Below, piece after piece: positions 8,838 to 18,766 of a DNA stretch of 64,000 bases. Positions within the stretch are counted from its first letter, which is position 1, and the number at the start of each line of letters is the position of its first letter. This stretch comes from Paraglaciecola mesophila. GTDB taxonomy: Bacteria > Pseudomonadota > Gammaproteobacteria > Enterobacterales > Alteromonadaceae. Location: contig NZ_CP047656.1 in the NCBI RefSeq assembly GCF_009906955.1, forward strand, positions 3,099,001 through 3,163,000, in the 5' to 3' direction. The position numbers and the translations under genes were made by a program. A model generated the notes under the pieces. It was not told the origin of the DNA. It worked only from the letters and a program-made list of their open reading frames with translations, and searched no databases.

Positions 8838-9815
8838 ATGAGGAAAATGGCGCTGGCAGGCATTATTCTTGCCATTATCGTGATTGTGCTAGGTGCATAT
8901 ACACGATTGACGGATGCGGGACTAGGATGTCCAGATTGGCCTGGCTGCTACGGGCATTATAAGGTACCCGCTGGGTTAGAACACATTAATGCCGCTGAAT
9001 TAGCGTTTCCTGAGCGTCCATTAGAGCCTCAGAAAGCATGGAATGAAATGATCCACCGCTACTTCGCTAGTGCACTGGGATTGCTCATACTCATTATTTT
9101 TGTAATGAGCCTAATAAAGCGCGCGTATCATCGACCGATTAAATTACCCTTCTTTTTACTGTGCTTAGTTATATTTCAAGGTATGTTGGGCATGTGGACT
9201 GTGACCTTAAACTTATTACCTATCGTGGTAATGGGCCATTTATTAGGTGGTTTCGCCGTTTTGTCGTGCTTATTTTTACTTTACTTACGTTTATTGCCCT
9301 ATCGCATACCAGGAGGTGATCAGCAAATGCGACGTCTTGGTAAATTTGCCCTCCTTGGTATCGCCATTCTCATTGGGCAAATCGCCTTAGGTGGCTGGAC
9401 TTCAGCCAATTACGCGGCGCTTGCTTGTACCGAAATGCCCATTTGTGAAAGCAACTGGTACCAACGTTTAGACTTTATCGGCGCGTTCAGTTTGCCTGAT
9501 GCAGAGAGCTACGAGTATGGTGTTCACAATTATGCCCAGCGTATGACTATGCATATAGTGCACCGAGCGGGGGCGCTGATTACCTTTGTTTACTTGTGCT
9601 GGCTGGCAACACGTATCTATGCCGTTGCAAGCTCAAGATTACTTAGGAACATCGCCAGCATCATGATTATCGTTCTTGGTGCTCAAGTCATTTTAGGTGT
9701 GAGTAATGTTGTCTTCAGCCTGCCAGTTTCTGTAGCGGTAATGCACAATGCGGTTGCTGCCACGCTGTTACAAATTTTGGTGTTACTTAGCTACACCCTT
9801 TACCGAAAAACATAG
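8838..9815 (+). CDS. ctaA: Haem A synthase (COX15/CtaA)
   Basis: A 325-residue polytopic enzyme that oxidises the C8 methyl of haem O to make haem A. About eight helices are visible. The N-terminal TRLTDAGLGCPDWPGCYGHY motif and the histidines in EMIHRYFAS, MGHLLGG, IVHRAGAL and VMHNAVAA match the COX15 haem ligands. It sits just before ctaB, which makes its substrate. Confidence 0.95.
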   Translation: MRKMALAGIILAIIVIVLGAYTRLTDAGLGCPDWPGCYGHYKVPAGLEHINAAELAFPERPLEPQKAWNEMIHRYFASALGLLILIIFVMSLIKRAYHRPIKLPFFLLCLVIFQGMLGMWTVTLNLLPIVVMGHLLGGFAVLSCLFLLYLRLLPYRIPGGDQQMRRLGKFALLGIAILIGQIALGGWTSANYAALACTEMPICESNWYQRLDFIGAFSLPDAESYEYGVHNYAQRMTMHIVHRAGALITFVYLCWLATRIYAVASSRLLRNIASIMIIVLGAQVILGVSNVVFSLPVSVAVMHNAVAATLLQILVLLSYTLYRKT

Positions 9816-9824
9816 GAGAGACCA

Positions 9825-10748
9825 ATGAGTAAATCAGTTGGTACTGCATCTCATAACATTATGGCTAAATCTAAATCGACTTTGCATTGGCGCGACTATT
9901 ACGAAATGACCAAACCAAAAGTGGTCATGTTGTTGTTGTTAACTGCTTTGGTCGGAATGTGTTTAGCAAGTGAAACCTGGATAAGTTGGAAAATACTTCT
10001 TGCAGGGTTGACTGGTATTGGTTTTTTGTCGTCTGCAGCGGCGGTTATCAACCACGTGGTAGACCGTAATATAGACGCTCAGATGGCGCGTACCTCTAAT
10101 CGTCCTTTGCCTAAAGGTAAAGTTTCTCCTCAGCGTGCCCTTGCCTTTGCAGGTGTACTCACAGTTGTCGGTTACGTTATTTTAGAGTTGTGGGTCAATC
10201 GTTTGACTGCACTATTAACCTTGGCCAGCCTAGTGGGTTACGCTTTTGTTTATACAATGTATCTAAAGCGCGCTACACCGCAAAACATTGTCATTGGTGG
10301 TTTAGCGGGCGCTGCTCCTCCCTTATTAGGCTGGACAGCGGTCACGAATGATATCCACGCCCATGCGTTGTTGTTGGTGCTTATTATCTTTATTTGGACA
10401 CCTCCGCACTTTTGGGCGCTGGCCATTCACAGAGAGAAAGACTATGCACGGGCGCAAATTCCTATGTTGCCTTGTACTCACGGAATAGAGTTTACCAAAA
10501 CCTCGATTTTGCTATACACAGTATTGTTGACCTTGATTTGTGTTTTACCTTATTTGATTGGCATGACAGGTGTAATTTATTTGTTTGGCTCTAGCGCATT
10601 AAATGCAGGCTTCTTGTATTATGCTTGGAAACTAAAATTCGCCAGTGACGAGCATACAGCTATGAAAACCTTTAAGTTTTCCATTATTCATTTGATGGTG
10701 TTGTTTGTAGTATTACTGGCTGATCATTATATGAGATTTACGTTTTGA
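9825..10748 (+). CDS. ctaB: Protoheme IX farnesyltransferase (haem O synthase)
   Basis: A 307-residue UbiA-family membrane prenyltransferase that adds farnesyl to protohaem. The aspartate-rich site [21 protein letters not shown] and the second motif [15 protein letters not shown] are present, with about nine helices. The ATG has AGGAGAG upstream. Its stop overlaps the TTG start of the SCO gene. Confidence 0.96.
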   Translation: MSKSVGTASHNIMAKSKSTLHWRDYYEMTKPKVVMLLLLTALVGMCLASETWISWKILLAGLTGIGFLSSAAAVINHVVDRNIDAQMARTSNRPLPKGKVSPQRALAFAGVLTVVGYVILELWVNRLTALLTLASLVGYAFVYTMYLKRATPQNIVIGGLAGAAPPLLGWTAVTNDIHAHALLLVLIIFIWTPPHFWALAIHREKDYARAQIPMLPCTHGIEFTKTSILLYTVLLTLICVLPYLIGMTGVIYLFGSSALNAGFLYYAWKLKFASDEHTAMKTFKFSIIHLMVLFVVLLADHYMRFTF

Positions 10749-11383
10749 GTAGATTAAGTTTAGCGTTAGTCGCTTTAGCCGCATTGATTGTTGGTATTGT
10801 TATCGCGGTGAATATTGCACCGCCTAAAAGTGATGAAACGCAATATATCAGCCTATATCCTCAAGCTAGAGCGCTGCCAGCGTTTTCTTTGACGGATAGC
10901 AAAGGCCAGCCACTCACCAATGAAAGTCTACAGAGTCAATGGACGCTCGTTTTTGTAGGTTATACGTTTTGTCCCGATATTTGCCCGACGACCTTATCAG
11001 ATCTGAGCAGTATTTATCCTGAATTACAGGCTATTGATGGGCAGTATCCGGTCAAGGTGGCATTTATTTCAGTTGACCCTGCACGAGATACTACTGAACG
11101 GTTAGCCGAGTACATTAACTTTTTCGAGTCGGACTTTATTGCGGCAACCGGTGAGCATGCAGATTTGTTTCCGTTCGTACGGGCAATGGGCATGATGTAT
11201 TCCACTTCGCAAAACACAGACGCTGAAAATTACCTAGTCGATCACAGTTCATCCGTAGTACTGGTTAATCCTCAAGGTCATGTGGTTGGCCGCTTTAAGC
11301 CAGAATTTGCCGCAGGCAAAGTGGCAGTCAGTGAGAGTAAGCGTATTTTACACGACATGAAGATACTGGCGGGTGCTGAATAA
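10745..11383 (+). CDS. SCO1/SenC copper chaperone
   Basis: A 212-residue membrane-anchored thioredoxin-fold protein that delivers copper to the CuA site of subunit II. It has an N-terminal anchor (residues 4-22), the CPDIC copper-binding pair in [13 protein letters not shown] and the third ligand His in DHSSSVVLV. It starts at TTG, overlapping the ctaB stop as TTGA, implying coupled translation. It is the last clear oxidase gene. Confidence 0.93.
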   Translation: MSRLSLALVALAALIVGIVIAVNIAPPKSDETQYISLYPQARALPAFSLTDSKGQPLTNESLQSQWTLVFVGYTFCPDICPTTLSDLSSIYPELQAIDGQYPVKVAFISVDPARDTTERLAEYINFFESDFIAATGEHADLFPFVRAMGMMYSTSQNTDAENYLVDHSSSVVLVNPQGHVVGRFKPEFAAGKVAVSESKRILHDMKILAGAE

Positions 11384-11385
11384 GC

Positions 11386-12003
11386 GTGTATCGCTTACGA
11401 CAAGCAAGGGCTGAGGATGTGAAAGACGCCATAGCGCTGATCCTTTCGTCAGCGCCTGAGGCGTTGCCACGTTTATTTAGCCAGCAAACAGCGCAACAAC
11501 AATACAGCGCACAAAGCTTTCTACAACAAGCATTTTTACAGCAACAGGGTCAGTTTGGCTTTGGTAACCACTGGGTTATCGAAGTGAAAGGGAACTTGGC
11601 AGCTATTGGTTGTGTTTGGCAGCGTGAAATGGGCGAGGAGTACGTGCAAGCAACACTACAAAGTATGACTCAATACTATCAAGGTCCTGACGTTTTAGAC
11701 GTGATACAAAGATGCCAGTCGTTGCAGCACGTGTTCGCGCGGCCAATTGCCGATGAAGCATGTATTGGGCATATTGGGGTGGCCGAGCCATTTCAGCGCC
11801 AAGGTTTATGCAGCGAGCTTTTAAGTCATTTAGCGGCAACGGCGTTAGATTTAGGTAAACAGTATCTAACCCTAGACGTCAAACAAGATAATGTAAGCGC
11901 CATCAGTTGTTATCAAAAGTTTGGCTTTACCGCACAGCGCACCACTTTAGATAACAGCTCGATGAATTTAGGCACTTACATACATATGCGAAAAAAGCTC
12001 TAA
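11386..12003 (+). CDS. GNAT-family N-acetyltransferase
   Basis: A 205-residue protein starting at GTG 2 bp after the SCO stop. The C-terminal half carries the acetyl-CoA loop in HIGVAEPFQRQGLCSELL (about residues 125-142) and a typical final strand, YQKFGF. The substrate cannot be predicted. Its last 4 bp overlap the convergent deacetylase gene. Confidence 0.8.
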   Translation: MYRLRQARAEDVKDAIALILSSAPEALPRLFSQQTAQQQYSAQSFLQQAFLQQQGQFGFGNHWVIEVKGNLAAIGCVWQREMGEEYVQATLQSMTQYYQGPDVLDVIQRCQSLQHVFARPIADEACIGHIGVAEPFQRQGLCSELLSHLAATALDLGKQYLTLDVKQDNVSAISCYQKFGFTAQRTTLDNSSMNLGTYIHMRKKL

Positions 12004-13049
12004 TCTGGCCAGTCACCGCTTTCTGTTGGGATAAACCAAGGTTTAGAATACCAATAATAACGTGATGGCTCGCGTTTGCTTGGGGCAGTACAATTTACCC
12101 TTGAGCGACCAACAGGCAGTTTTTGTTTGAAGTCCACTGTGATCAATTCATCGTTAATGGTTATTTTTTGTCTATCCCCCTGAAAATAGCAGGCTATCTG
12201 ATTATTATTGATATCGTCGCTATGCACACTAAACTCAAACGTAAAAGGGGCACCTTTGACCAAAGGCGTGTCAGGGAAGGGGTTTTGCACTGGCATGGCA
12301 AGACTGGCCATTTTCACTTTTAAACGGTCTAAATTCGCGTAAATACCCGCCGCCGGAAATCGTGGAAGAGCCGAGAAGTCGCTAAAACTGGCTATCGCAC
12401 CTGAGTATTGGGCAAAACCTACATAGCCTAGTTTGGTAAGACGAGCCTGCAGTTCTGGTGAATACTCTCCATATGGATAAGCAAAGAACTTATCTTTTAC
12501 ACCCAAATTGTCTTTAAGTAACTGTTCAGCAGCCTGAATATCGCTAATTCGCCGAGTTAACCACGCCTCATCACTTTCATTGGGTAGACGGCTAAGTAAG
12601 TGTTCATGGCGCAAGTTATGGTTGGCGAAACTAGCACCTTGTTTTTCCATGACTCGCATGTCATCCCAGCTTAAATGATAATTCACTTTATCAACTAAAT
12701 CTGGGTTGATGAAAACGGTGTAGGGCAGATTGTATTTGGTTAAAATTGGGTGACCGTTTTGATAAATATTGTTGAAACCATCATCGAAAGTCACCGCGAT
12801 GGCCTTGTCGGGCAGTGACTGTTTGTTTTTAAGTGCAGTAACTATGTCCTTTAGCGGTAATACAGTGTAGTTGTCGGCCAAATATGCCATGTGTGCTTTG
12901 AATGTATCCGGTGAAACACTGGTAGAGGCAGGCGTACTTTCGCTTACGTGGTGATAAAGCAAAATAACTGCGTTGTCACCGGCTAGAGTCTTGCTGCTGG
13001 AAATACACAAACCAAGACAAATCAATACATAAAAAATGATACGATCCAT
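12000..13049 (-). CDS. Exported polysaccharide deacetylase (NodB-homology, CE4)
   Basis: A 349-residue protein with a signal peptide (about residues 1-23). The NodB domain is visible: YHHVSE, the TFDDGF motif (catalytic Asp and metal-ligand Asp), NHNLRHEHL (metal histidines) and FAYPYGEYS. Such enzymes remove acetyl groups from N-acetylated or O-acetylated cell-wall or extracellular polysaccharides. The C-terminal ~110 residues look like a separate beta-rich domain. It converges on the GNAT gene and shows no link to the glycan locus. Confidence 0.88.
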   Translation of the reverse strand: MDRIIFYVLICLGLCISSSKTLAGDNAVILLYHHVSESTPASTSVSPDTFKAHMAYLADNYTVLPLKDIVTALKNKQSLPDKAIAVTFDDGFNNIYQNGHPILTKYNLPYTVFINPDLVDKVNYHLSWDDMRVMEKQGASFANHNLRHEHLLSRLPNESDEAWLTRRISDIQAAEQLLKDNLGVKDKFFAYPYGEYSPELQARLTKLGYVGFAQYSGAIASFSDFSALPRFPAAGIYANLDRLKVKMASLAMPVQNPFPDTPLVKGAPFTFEFSVHSDDINNNQIACYFQGDRQKITINDELITVDFKQKLPVGRSRVNCTAPSKREPSRYYWYSKPWFIPTESGDWPD

Positions 13050-13109
13050 AACGTTTCCCTTTGTGACGCATTTAATGGCGCTATTGTAGCATTGATTGCA
13101 AAGGGCTAT

Positions 13110-14507
13110 ATGGGCGAGCGGTCGCTTTCACGCATTATTCTTTATATTAAAGTGAGAATATCCTTGGCTTTATCTCAGGCTTTAGCACAGCAACGCTTTT
13201 GGCATTTTGCTTCACATCGACAGCTCATTCTATTAGCACTGCCGATGATCCTAAGTAATATCACTACGCCACTGATTGGTATGGTGGATACCGCCGTACT
13301 AGGCCACATGGGCAGCAGTCATTATTTAGCAGGCGCTGCGATAGCATCACTGATATTGACCCAAACCTATTGGTTGTGTGGTTTTATTCGTATGTCGAGC
13401 ACAGGCTTAAGTGCCCAAGCTAAAGGCGAACAGAGTAACGAAAGTAAAAGTCGTGTCTTTTGGCAAAGCTGCAGTGTCGCCCTTGTGATAGGCATTGCGA
13501 TTTGGGCGGCGCAAACGCCATTACTCGCCTTAGGTATTCATTTCGCCCAACCAGAAGCTCAGTTACTCAGTGTGATTCAACAATATTTCAGTGTGCGTAT
13601 TCTCGGCGCGCCCGCTGCCTTGGTGAATTTGGCAATTATTGGTTGGCTTATCGGTCAACAAAAAACCAAACACGTCTTATATATTCAAGTGTTTGCTAAT
13701 TTATTAAACGCAGGGCTAAGTATATTGCTGGTGTTTGTGTTTGACGCCGGTGTGAAAGGCGTTGCGCTCGCTAGTGTTGCCGCCGAGTACAGTATCTTTT
13801 TACTAGGTGTGTGGGTTGCTGCGCGGGGCATGGGGCTGCAAATGCCTCGTTGGGATCTTTGGCGCTGGTCAGCATTGGCACAACTAATGAGCCTAAACGG
13901 ATACAGCTTTGTGCGCAATTTAGCCCTGCAGCTGTGTTTGGCGTTTGTGATTTTTCAGGGCGCTAGGTTTGGGCCTTTAACCGCTGCTAGCAATGCGATC
14001 ATTATGCAGTTTTTCGCTTTGATCGCATTAGGCTTAGACGGCATAGCCTATGCTGTTGAGGCATTAACGGGAGAGGCTAAAGGTAAAAAAGACGCTAACG
14101 AAATCAACCGTGTGGTGTTGCGTGGGCTATTTTGGTCCTCTGTTGTGGCAGTCGGCTATAGCTTGAGTTTTGCTTTATTTGGTCAGCAGATCATCGCCAT
14201 ATTAACTGACTTACCTGAGCTAAGAGCTTTCAGTGCACAATATTTAATCATCATCTGGTTATTGCCGCTCGTGAGCCATTGGTGCTTTTTACTCGATGGG
14301 GTGTTTGTCGGGCTAACGCGTGCTAAAGCGATGCAAAACAGTATGTTGCTGAGTGCTTTATGTTTCTTTTTTCCAAGCTGGTGGTTATTGCAACCGTTCG
14401 AGAACTACGCATTATGGGTTGCCTTGTTATTACTCATGCTAGGGCGAGGCCTTAGTCTTGGCGGTTACTTTGCCTATCTCTATCGCGGCGGGCGCTTGAT
14501 AGGGTAA
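13110..14507 (+). CDS. MATE-family efflux protein (DinF-like)
   Basis: A 465-residue cation-coupled multidrug efflux transporter with about twelve helices. The start of the conserved part, LALPMILSNITTPLIGMVDTAVLGHMG, is close to DinF/NorM proteins. I use the ATG at 13110 (AAAGGG 4 bp upstream); a TTG at 13092 is possible. The N terminus is longer than in E. coli DinF. No LexA box is visible upstream, unlike E. coli dinF, which is SOS-controlled through lexA. Its 3' end overlaps the next reverse-strand gene by 56 bp. Confidence 0.88.
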   Translation: MGERSLSRIILYIKVRISLALSQALAQQRFWHFASHRQLILLALPMILSNITTPLIGMVDTAVLGHMGSSHYLAGAAIASLILTQTYWLCGFIRMSSTGLSAQAKGEQSNESKSRVFWQSCSVALVIGIAIWAAQTPLLALGIHFAQPEAQLLSVIQQYFSVRILGAPAALVNLAIIGWLIGQQKTKHVLYIQVFANLLNAGLSILLVFVFDAGVKGVALASVAAEYSIFLLGVWVAARGMGLQMPRWDLWRWSALAQLMSLNGYSFVRNLALQLCLAFVIFQGARFGPLTAASNAIIMQFFALIALGLDGIAYAVEALTGEAKGKKDANEINRVVLRGLFWSSVVAVGYSLSFALFGQQIIAILTDLPELRAFSAQYLIIIWLLPLVSHWCFLLDGVFVGLTRAKAMQNSMLLSALCFFFPSWWLLQPFENYALWVALLLLMLGRGLSLGGYFAYLYRGGRLIG

Positions 14508-14730
14508 ACGCACTTTGCATGCGGTAAGCCAAAATGCCCAAATACCCGAAAAGTGCCAATGCACATCCAATGCAGAGTGCTATCAAACCAGGGATTTGTA
14601 ACCACACCCAGTAGGTACTTCCAGTAAAAATAAGCGCTGCGCCGATAACAAAAAAGCCGAGACCGTATTTAAAACGACCCCAGCTTTTATGTGGATCAGC
14701 AGCTAATTTTCTCAGCTGCTTTCTAAGCAT
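14452..14730 (-). CDS. Small two-helix membrane protein, unknown function
   Basis: A 92-residue protein with two transmembrane segments (about 25-41 and 47-70) between basic ends. It lies 12 bp downstream of nfuA on the same strand, so it is probably co-transcribed with it. Its 3' end overlaps the convergent MATE gene. I recognise no named family; the regular helix-turn-helix membrane pattern and position argue that it is a real gene. Confidence 0.6.
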   Translation of the reverse strand: MLRKQLRKLAADPHKSWGRFKYGLGFFVIGAALIFTGSTYWVWLQIPGLIALCIGCALALFGYLGILAYRMQSAFTLSSARRDRDRQSNRQD

Positions 14731-14742
14731 ACGACTGTCTAA

Positions 14743-15321
14743 TTAGTAGTAAGAGTGCTCACCGGCTTCATGCTCGGTAGCATCTTTTACTGCGGTTAAC
14801 TCACCAGAAAATTGGGCGAGCATTTGCTTTTCAATACCGTCTTTAAGGGTCACATCAACCATAGAGCAACCATTACAACCACCTCCAAATTGCAATATCG
14901 CCTCGCCCTTGTCGGTAATCTCCATCAACATAACCTTGCCGCCATGGCTGGCAAGCTGCGGATTGATTTCTGACTCGATCATATAATTGATACGCTCTTC
15001 TAGTGGCGCATCATCATCCACTTTACGTGCTTTGGCGTTTGGCGCTTTCAAGGTTAATTGAGAGCCCATTTGGTCAGTCACAAAGTCGATTTCTGCTTCG
15101 CTTAAAAAAGGTGCACTTTCTGCATCAACAACAGCGTCAAAGCCATTGAACTCTAAAGTGGTGTCGGTTGGCTCCACTGCATCTGGCGGGCAATAAGAAA
15201 CCCCACATTCTGCGCTAGGTGTACCAGGGTTAACAACAAAAACTCGAATATTCGTGTCAGGCTCTTGTTTTTCAAGCAATTTACAAAAATGTGCTTGGGC
15301 TGTATCTGAAATTGAAATCAT
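14743..15321 (-). CDS. nfuA: Fe-S biogenesis scaffold/carrier NfuA
   Basis: A 192-residue protein that carries a [4Fe-4S] cluster to client proteins under stress. The N-terminal degenerate A-type domain (about 1-95) is followed by a Nfu domain with the cluster-binding CNGC in [17 protein letters not shown]. The length matches E. coli NfuA (191). An IscR-like palindrome lies about 43 bp upstream of the start codon. In E. coli the gene sits beside gntX/comF and bioH; here an M14 peptidase gene is interposed. Confidence 0.96.
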
Positions 15322-15363
15322 AAAAAAGGTCCTGTTGTAGAAACATATTCGGATTATATCAAA

Positions 15364-15390
15364 ATTACTTGACTAAAACACTCAAGTAAT
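15364..15390. promoter_or_regulatory. Likely type 1 IscR binding site upstream of nfuA
   Basis: ATTACTTGA (15364-15372) and TCAAGTAAT (15382-15390) form a perfect 9-bp inverted repeat around CTAAAACAC. The site fits the known type 1 IscR pattern (about TTGACTA-N3-TAGTCAA core) with only a few deviations. IscR controls nfuA in E. coli, so the position is functionally sensible. The opposite-strand M14 gene starts 79 bp on the other side and could also be affected. Confidence 0.65.
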
Positions 15391-15468
15391 AAGGTTTACT
15401 TATGTCAATTTTAGCTAAAACATGCGAACCTTTTATCTTTATATTGATGTAATAAAAGGTGTAGGTGT

Positions 15469-18027
15469 ATGAAGTGCGGTTGGTTTTGGGGAGCTGTGGG
15501 TATCGTTTTATGGTCTTTTTCCGTGCAAGCGCTCACAGACAGTGATTATTTACCTGCCAATACGCAGTACAATGCAGACATTCCTAGCCCATCACAAGTA
15601 CTAGGCGCCCCCGTAGGTGAATGGCACGTTCGTCATGATCAATTAGTGGAATACATGCGTGTTTTAGCAGATAAGTCTGACAGGGTGTCATTGCGTGAAA
15701 CAGGCAGAACCCATGAAAACCGCCCTTTGTTATTACTCACGTTTACCACAGCGAAAAATCAGCAAAATATAGAGCGCATTCGTCAGACACATCTCTCGTC
15801 GTTTGGGCAAAAGAGTCAATCCGACGACCCGTTGATTCTATGGATGGGCTACAGCGTACATGGTGACGAGTCTTCTGGGGCTAACGCCGCATTGCTCGTG
15901 GCTTATTACTTGGCGGCAGCGCAAGGAGAGGTGGTTGAGCAATTACTTGAGAACAATATTGTATTGATGGAGCCTAGTATTAACCCAGATGGGTTATCAC
16001 GATTTGCTCAATGGGCCAATGGCAATCGTGGTCAACAGTTAGTCGCCGATCCAAACCACAGAGAGCATCAACAACCATGGCCAACCGGGCGAACCAACCA
16101 TTATATGTTCGACTTAAATCGTGATTGGCTATTGTTGACGCACCCAGAGTCTCAAGCTCGTATTGCTGAGTTCCATCGTTGGCGTCCACACGTACTTACC
16201 GATTTTCATGAGATGGGCACCAACAGTAGTTATTTCTTCCAGCCGGGAATCGCCTCACGCAATAACCCTTGGACGCCCAATCGCAATATCGAGTTGACTG
16301 CCGAATTAGCCAAGTTTCATGCCGCTGCGCTTGATGAATCAAAGCAGCTGTATTTTACCCAAGAAGCCTATGATGATTTTTACTATGGTAAGGGCTCTAC
16401 CTACCCAGATGCGCAGGGCAGCATCGGCATTTTATTTGAACAGGCTAGCAGTCGCGGACATAAGCAAGAATCTATTCATGGGGTACTCAGTTTTACTGAG
16501 ACCATTCAAAATCAGGTCAGCACATCACTTTCCACCTTCAAAGGCGCCCTAGCAAATAAAGCAGCATTGCTTGCCTACCCAGCCGAGTTTACCGAGCAAA
16601 CCAATGAGTTAAGAAAAGACGACAAAATCGTTGGTTATTTGCTAAGTGAATCTAAAGATGCCACGCGGTTTTCTGAGCTCAAATCGATATTGCGCCAACA
16701 CCAGATCCAATTTAACTACCTTGAAAAAGAAGTGAGCATTGACGAGCTGACCTATCAGCCACTAAATAGTATTTTTGTATCATTAAATCAGCCTCAGTAT
16801 CGATTAATTAAGTCTCTTTTTTCTGAGCGAAAAAGTTTCGACGACAATAGCTTTTACGATGTATCTAGTTGGAACCTGCCACTGGCGTTCAATATTCAAT
16901 ACTCACCCGTAGAGCGAAAGTTATGGCGTAAAGTCCCTGTCGCTAATGAGCAAAACAGCCAATTGCAAAAACACACTAAACTTGAAGGCGAAAATGCCTA
17001 TGCATATGGTTTTTCGTGGGCGGACTCCAAGGCCCCGGCCTTGCTTAATCAGCTTTTGAGTGCAGGCGTGCAGGTTAAAATTGCCGGCTCAGACTTTGCT
17101 GCTACAACAGATCAGGGAAACATCAGTTTTAGTGCTGGCTCAGTATTGATACCCATGGCGTTAGCGCAGCCGGATAACTTATTGTCATTACTTAACAAGG
17201 GTGCGGCACAAACAAACATTAAAGTGTGGCTTATTCTGTCTGGTTTAACCGCTCAAGGTATTGATATCGGCAGTCGCGAAATGCATCTGGTTAAAGCCCC
17301 TCAAGTGTTACTAGTAGGAGGGCAAGGTACGTCGCAATATGAGGCAGGCGAAGCATGGCATTATTTAGACACTGTAGTCGGTATGCCGGTAACCATCACT
17401 GATTTACCTCGATTATCACAGCTTGATCTGGGGCGTTATACACACATTGTATGGGTGAGTGGGGATTATAGTGAGGTGCCTGAAAAGACCGTAAGAACCC
17501 TAGAAAAATGGCTATCTGCTGGTGGCGTAATGATAGGACAGCGCACGGCCGCGAAATGGTTTGCTGATAAAGACTGGCTTAAGGCCTCGTTTCTCAGTCA
17601 GGATGAAATCAAGCGGGCATTCTCAGTGACTGGCCTTGCCTATGCAGATAAAGATCAACTCTCTGCAAAGCAGCGTATCGCAGGAGCGATATTTGATACT
17701 CGATTAGATACCAGCCACCCTCTTACCTTCGGATTACCGCGGGAACATTTGCCTTCATTCAAAAACAGCACTGTGGTCATGCGGGTTCCCAAAACTCCCT
17801 TCGTCACGGTAGGGCGTTATACGTCTACATCGCTTATGTCTGGTTATGCAGCAGACGAATTGCAGGAGCTCATTGACGATAGCGCTTCAATCGTGGCTCA
17901 CAATGTTGGAAAGGGTAAGATCATCGCCTTTGTTGATGATCCAAATTTTCGTGGCTATTGGCGCGGCACAAGGCGCTTGCTAAGTAACGCGATATTCCTG
18001 TCAGGTTTGATTAATGCTCAAGGGTAA
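15469..18027 (+). CDS. Secreted M14-family zinc carboxypeptidase-like protein
   Basis: An 852-residue exported protein with a signal peptide (about 1-21). The M14 domain (about 50-350) has the zinc motif HGDESSG (His131, Glu134), a MFDLNRDW substrate-binding segment and a later zinc-ligand region DFHEMG. The C-terminal ~450 residues include a GATase1-like region (for example LLVGGQG and VWVSGDY). Large members of this kind are common in marine gammaproteobacteria and probably degrade peptides in the periplasm. It lies between nfuA and comF and overlaps comF convergently by 17 bp. Confidence 0.87.
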   Translation: MKCGWFWGAVGIVLWSFSVQALTDSDYLPANTQYNADIPSPSQVLGAPVGEWHVRHDQLVEYMRVLADKSDRVSLRETGRTHENRPLLLLTFTTAKNQQNIERIRQTHLSSFGQKSQSDDPLILWMGYSVHGDESSGANAALLVAYYLAAAQGEVVEQLLENNIVLMEPSINPDGLSRFAQWANGNRGQQLVADPNHREHQQPWPTGRTNHYMFDLNRDWLLLTHPESQARIAEFHRWRPHVLTDFHEMGTNSSYFFQPGIASRNNPWTPNRNIELTAELAKFHAAALDESKQLYFTQEAYDDFYYGKGSTYPDAQGSIGILFEQASSRGHKQESIHGVLSFTETIQNQVSTSLSTFKGALANKAALLAYPAEFTEQTNELRKDDKIVGYLLSESKDATRFSELKSILRQHQIQFNYLEKEVSIDELTYQPLNSIFVSLNQPQYRLIKSLFSERKSFDDNSFYDVSSWNLPLAFNIQYSPVERKLWRKVPVANEQNSQLQKHTKLEGENAYAYGFSWADSKAPALLNQLLSAGVQVKIAGSDFAATTDQGNISFSAGSVLIPMALAQPDNLLSLLNKGAAQTNIKVWLILSGLTAQGIDIGSREMHLVKAPQVLLVGGQGTSQYEAGEAWHYLDTVVGMPVTITDLPRLSQLDLGRYTHIVWVSGDYSEVPEKTVRTLEKWLSAGGVMIGQRTAAKWFADKDWLKASFLSQDEIKRAFSVTGLAYADKDQLSAKQRIAGAIFDTRLDTSHPLTFGLPREHLPSFKNSTVVMRVPKTPFVTVGRYTSTSLMSGYAADELQELIDDSASIVAHNVGKGKIIAFVDDPNFRGYWRGTRRLLSNAIFLSGLINAQG

Positions 18028-18688
18028 GGCACATACTCCATATTTCTATTTGTAAATCGGGATGATGTTTTTTCATCAATTGATACAGGGCTTCAACAGT
18101 GGCGCCTGTGGTGATGACATCATCCAATATTGCTAGATGTTGGTAGTTAAAAGGTCGATGTAGGGCAAAGGCATTTTTCATGTTGGCTTTTCGTTGCACA
18201 CTGGAGAGTGAGGTCTGGCTTTGTGTGGCTTTTTGCCGAGTGACGATATCTGTGGCAAGGGGAATACCTGTCAAAGCTGAAATACACTTTCCCAGTTCAA
18301 CGCTCTGGTTGTATTTGCGCTCTTGATAACGAGCGGGGTGCAGAGGAACAGGAATAATAGCTTGCGGCAATGTCGAGTCGGCGTTCAATACATGGGAAAC
18401 AAAAAGTTTGGCTAATGCGCTGGCATGAACAATTTTATTAGAAAATTTTAAGCCCGTCAGTAATCGTGAAAGAGGCCATTGATAATCAGCCAGTGCTAGT
18501 ACTTTATTGGCTGAAAGGTGTTTTAGGCCTCGTTGCGCTTTAGGCCAGTTCAGTAAATTGTAGTCATACTTTTCCCACGAAAATAGCACTAGGTCGTCCT
18601 CGCAATAGCCACAAATAAGCGTATTACTATGCTGCAAACACAATAAACATTGATGTGCTTTTTTGAGGCTTAATTGACTAAAGGGCAT
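18011..18688 (-). CDS. comF: ComF/GntX-family phosphoribosyltransferase-like protein
   Basis: A 225-residue protein. An N-terminal zinc-ribbon-like region has paired cysteines (CLLC at 15-18 and CGYC near 27-30). A phosphoribosyltransferase domain ends with the PRPP-binding motif LAILDDVITTGATV (about 183-196). Homologues take part in DNA uptake and use of DNA as nutrient. It is divergent from bioH, as gntX is in E. coli. Confidence 0.9.
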   Translation of the reverse strand: MPFSQLSLKKAHQCLLCLQHSNTLICGYCEDDLVLFSWEKYDYNLLNWPKAQRGLKHLSANKVLALADYQWPLSRLLTGLKFSNKIVHASALAKLFVSHVLNADSTLPQAIIPVPLHPARYQERKYNQSVELGKCISALTGIPLATDIVTRQKATQSQTSLSSVQRKANMKNAFALHRPFNYQHLAILDDVITTGATVEALYQLMKKHHPDLQIEIWSMCLTLEH

Positions 18689-18766
18689 TACATATACGCC
18701 ATATACTTGATTTCACTTTTTTCATCTCTACACTGACACGCCAGTTCTTAAGAGTAGATGAAATAA

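Noticed and set aside
12000..13049. Polysaccharide deacetylase as part of the glycan system
   Set aside because: It is 20 kb away, has no shared operator and belongs to a broad family; NagA-type deacetylation of GlcNAc-6-P is a different fold and compartment.
13050..13109. LexA box in front of the MATE (DinF-like) gene
   Set aside because: No CTG-N10-CAG with the AT-rich core is present, so SOS control as in E. coli dinF is not supported.
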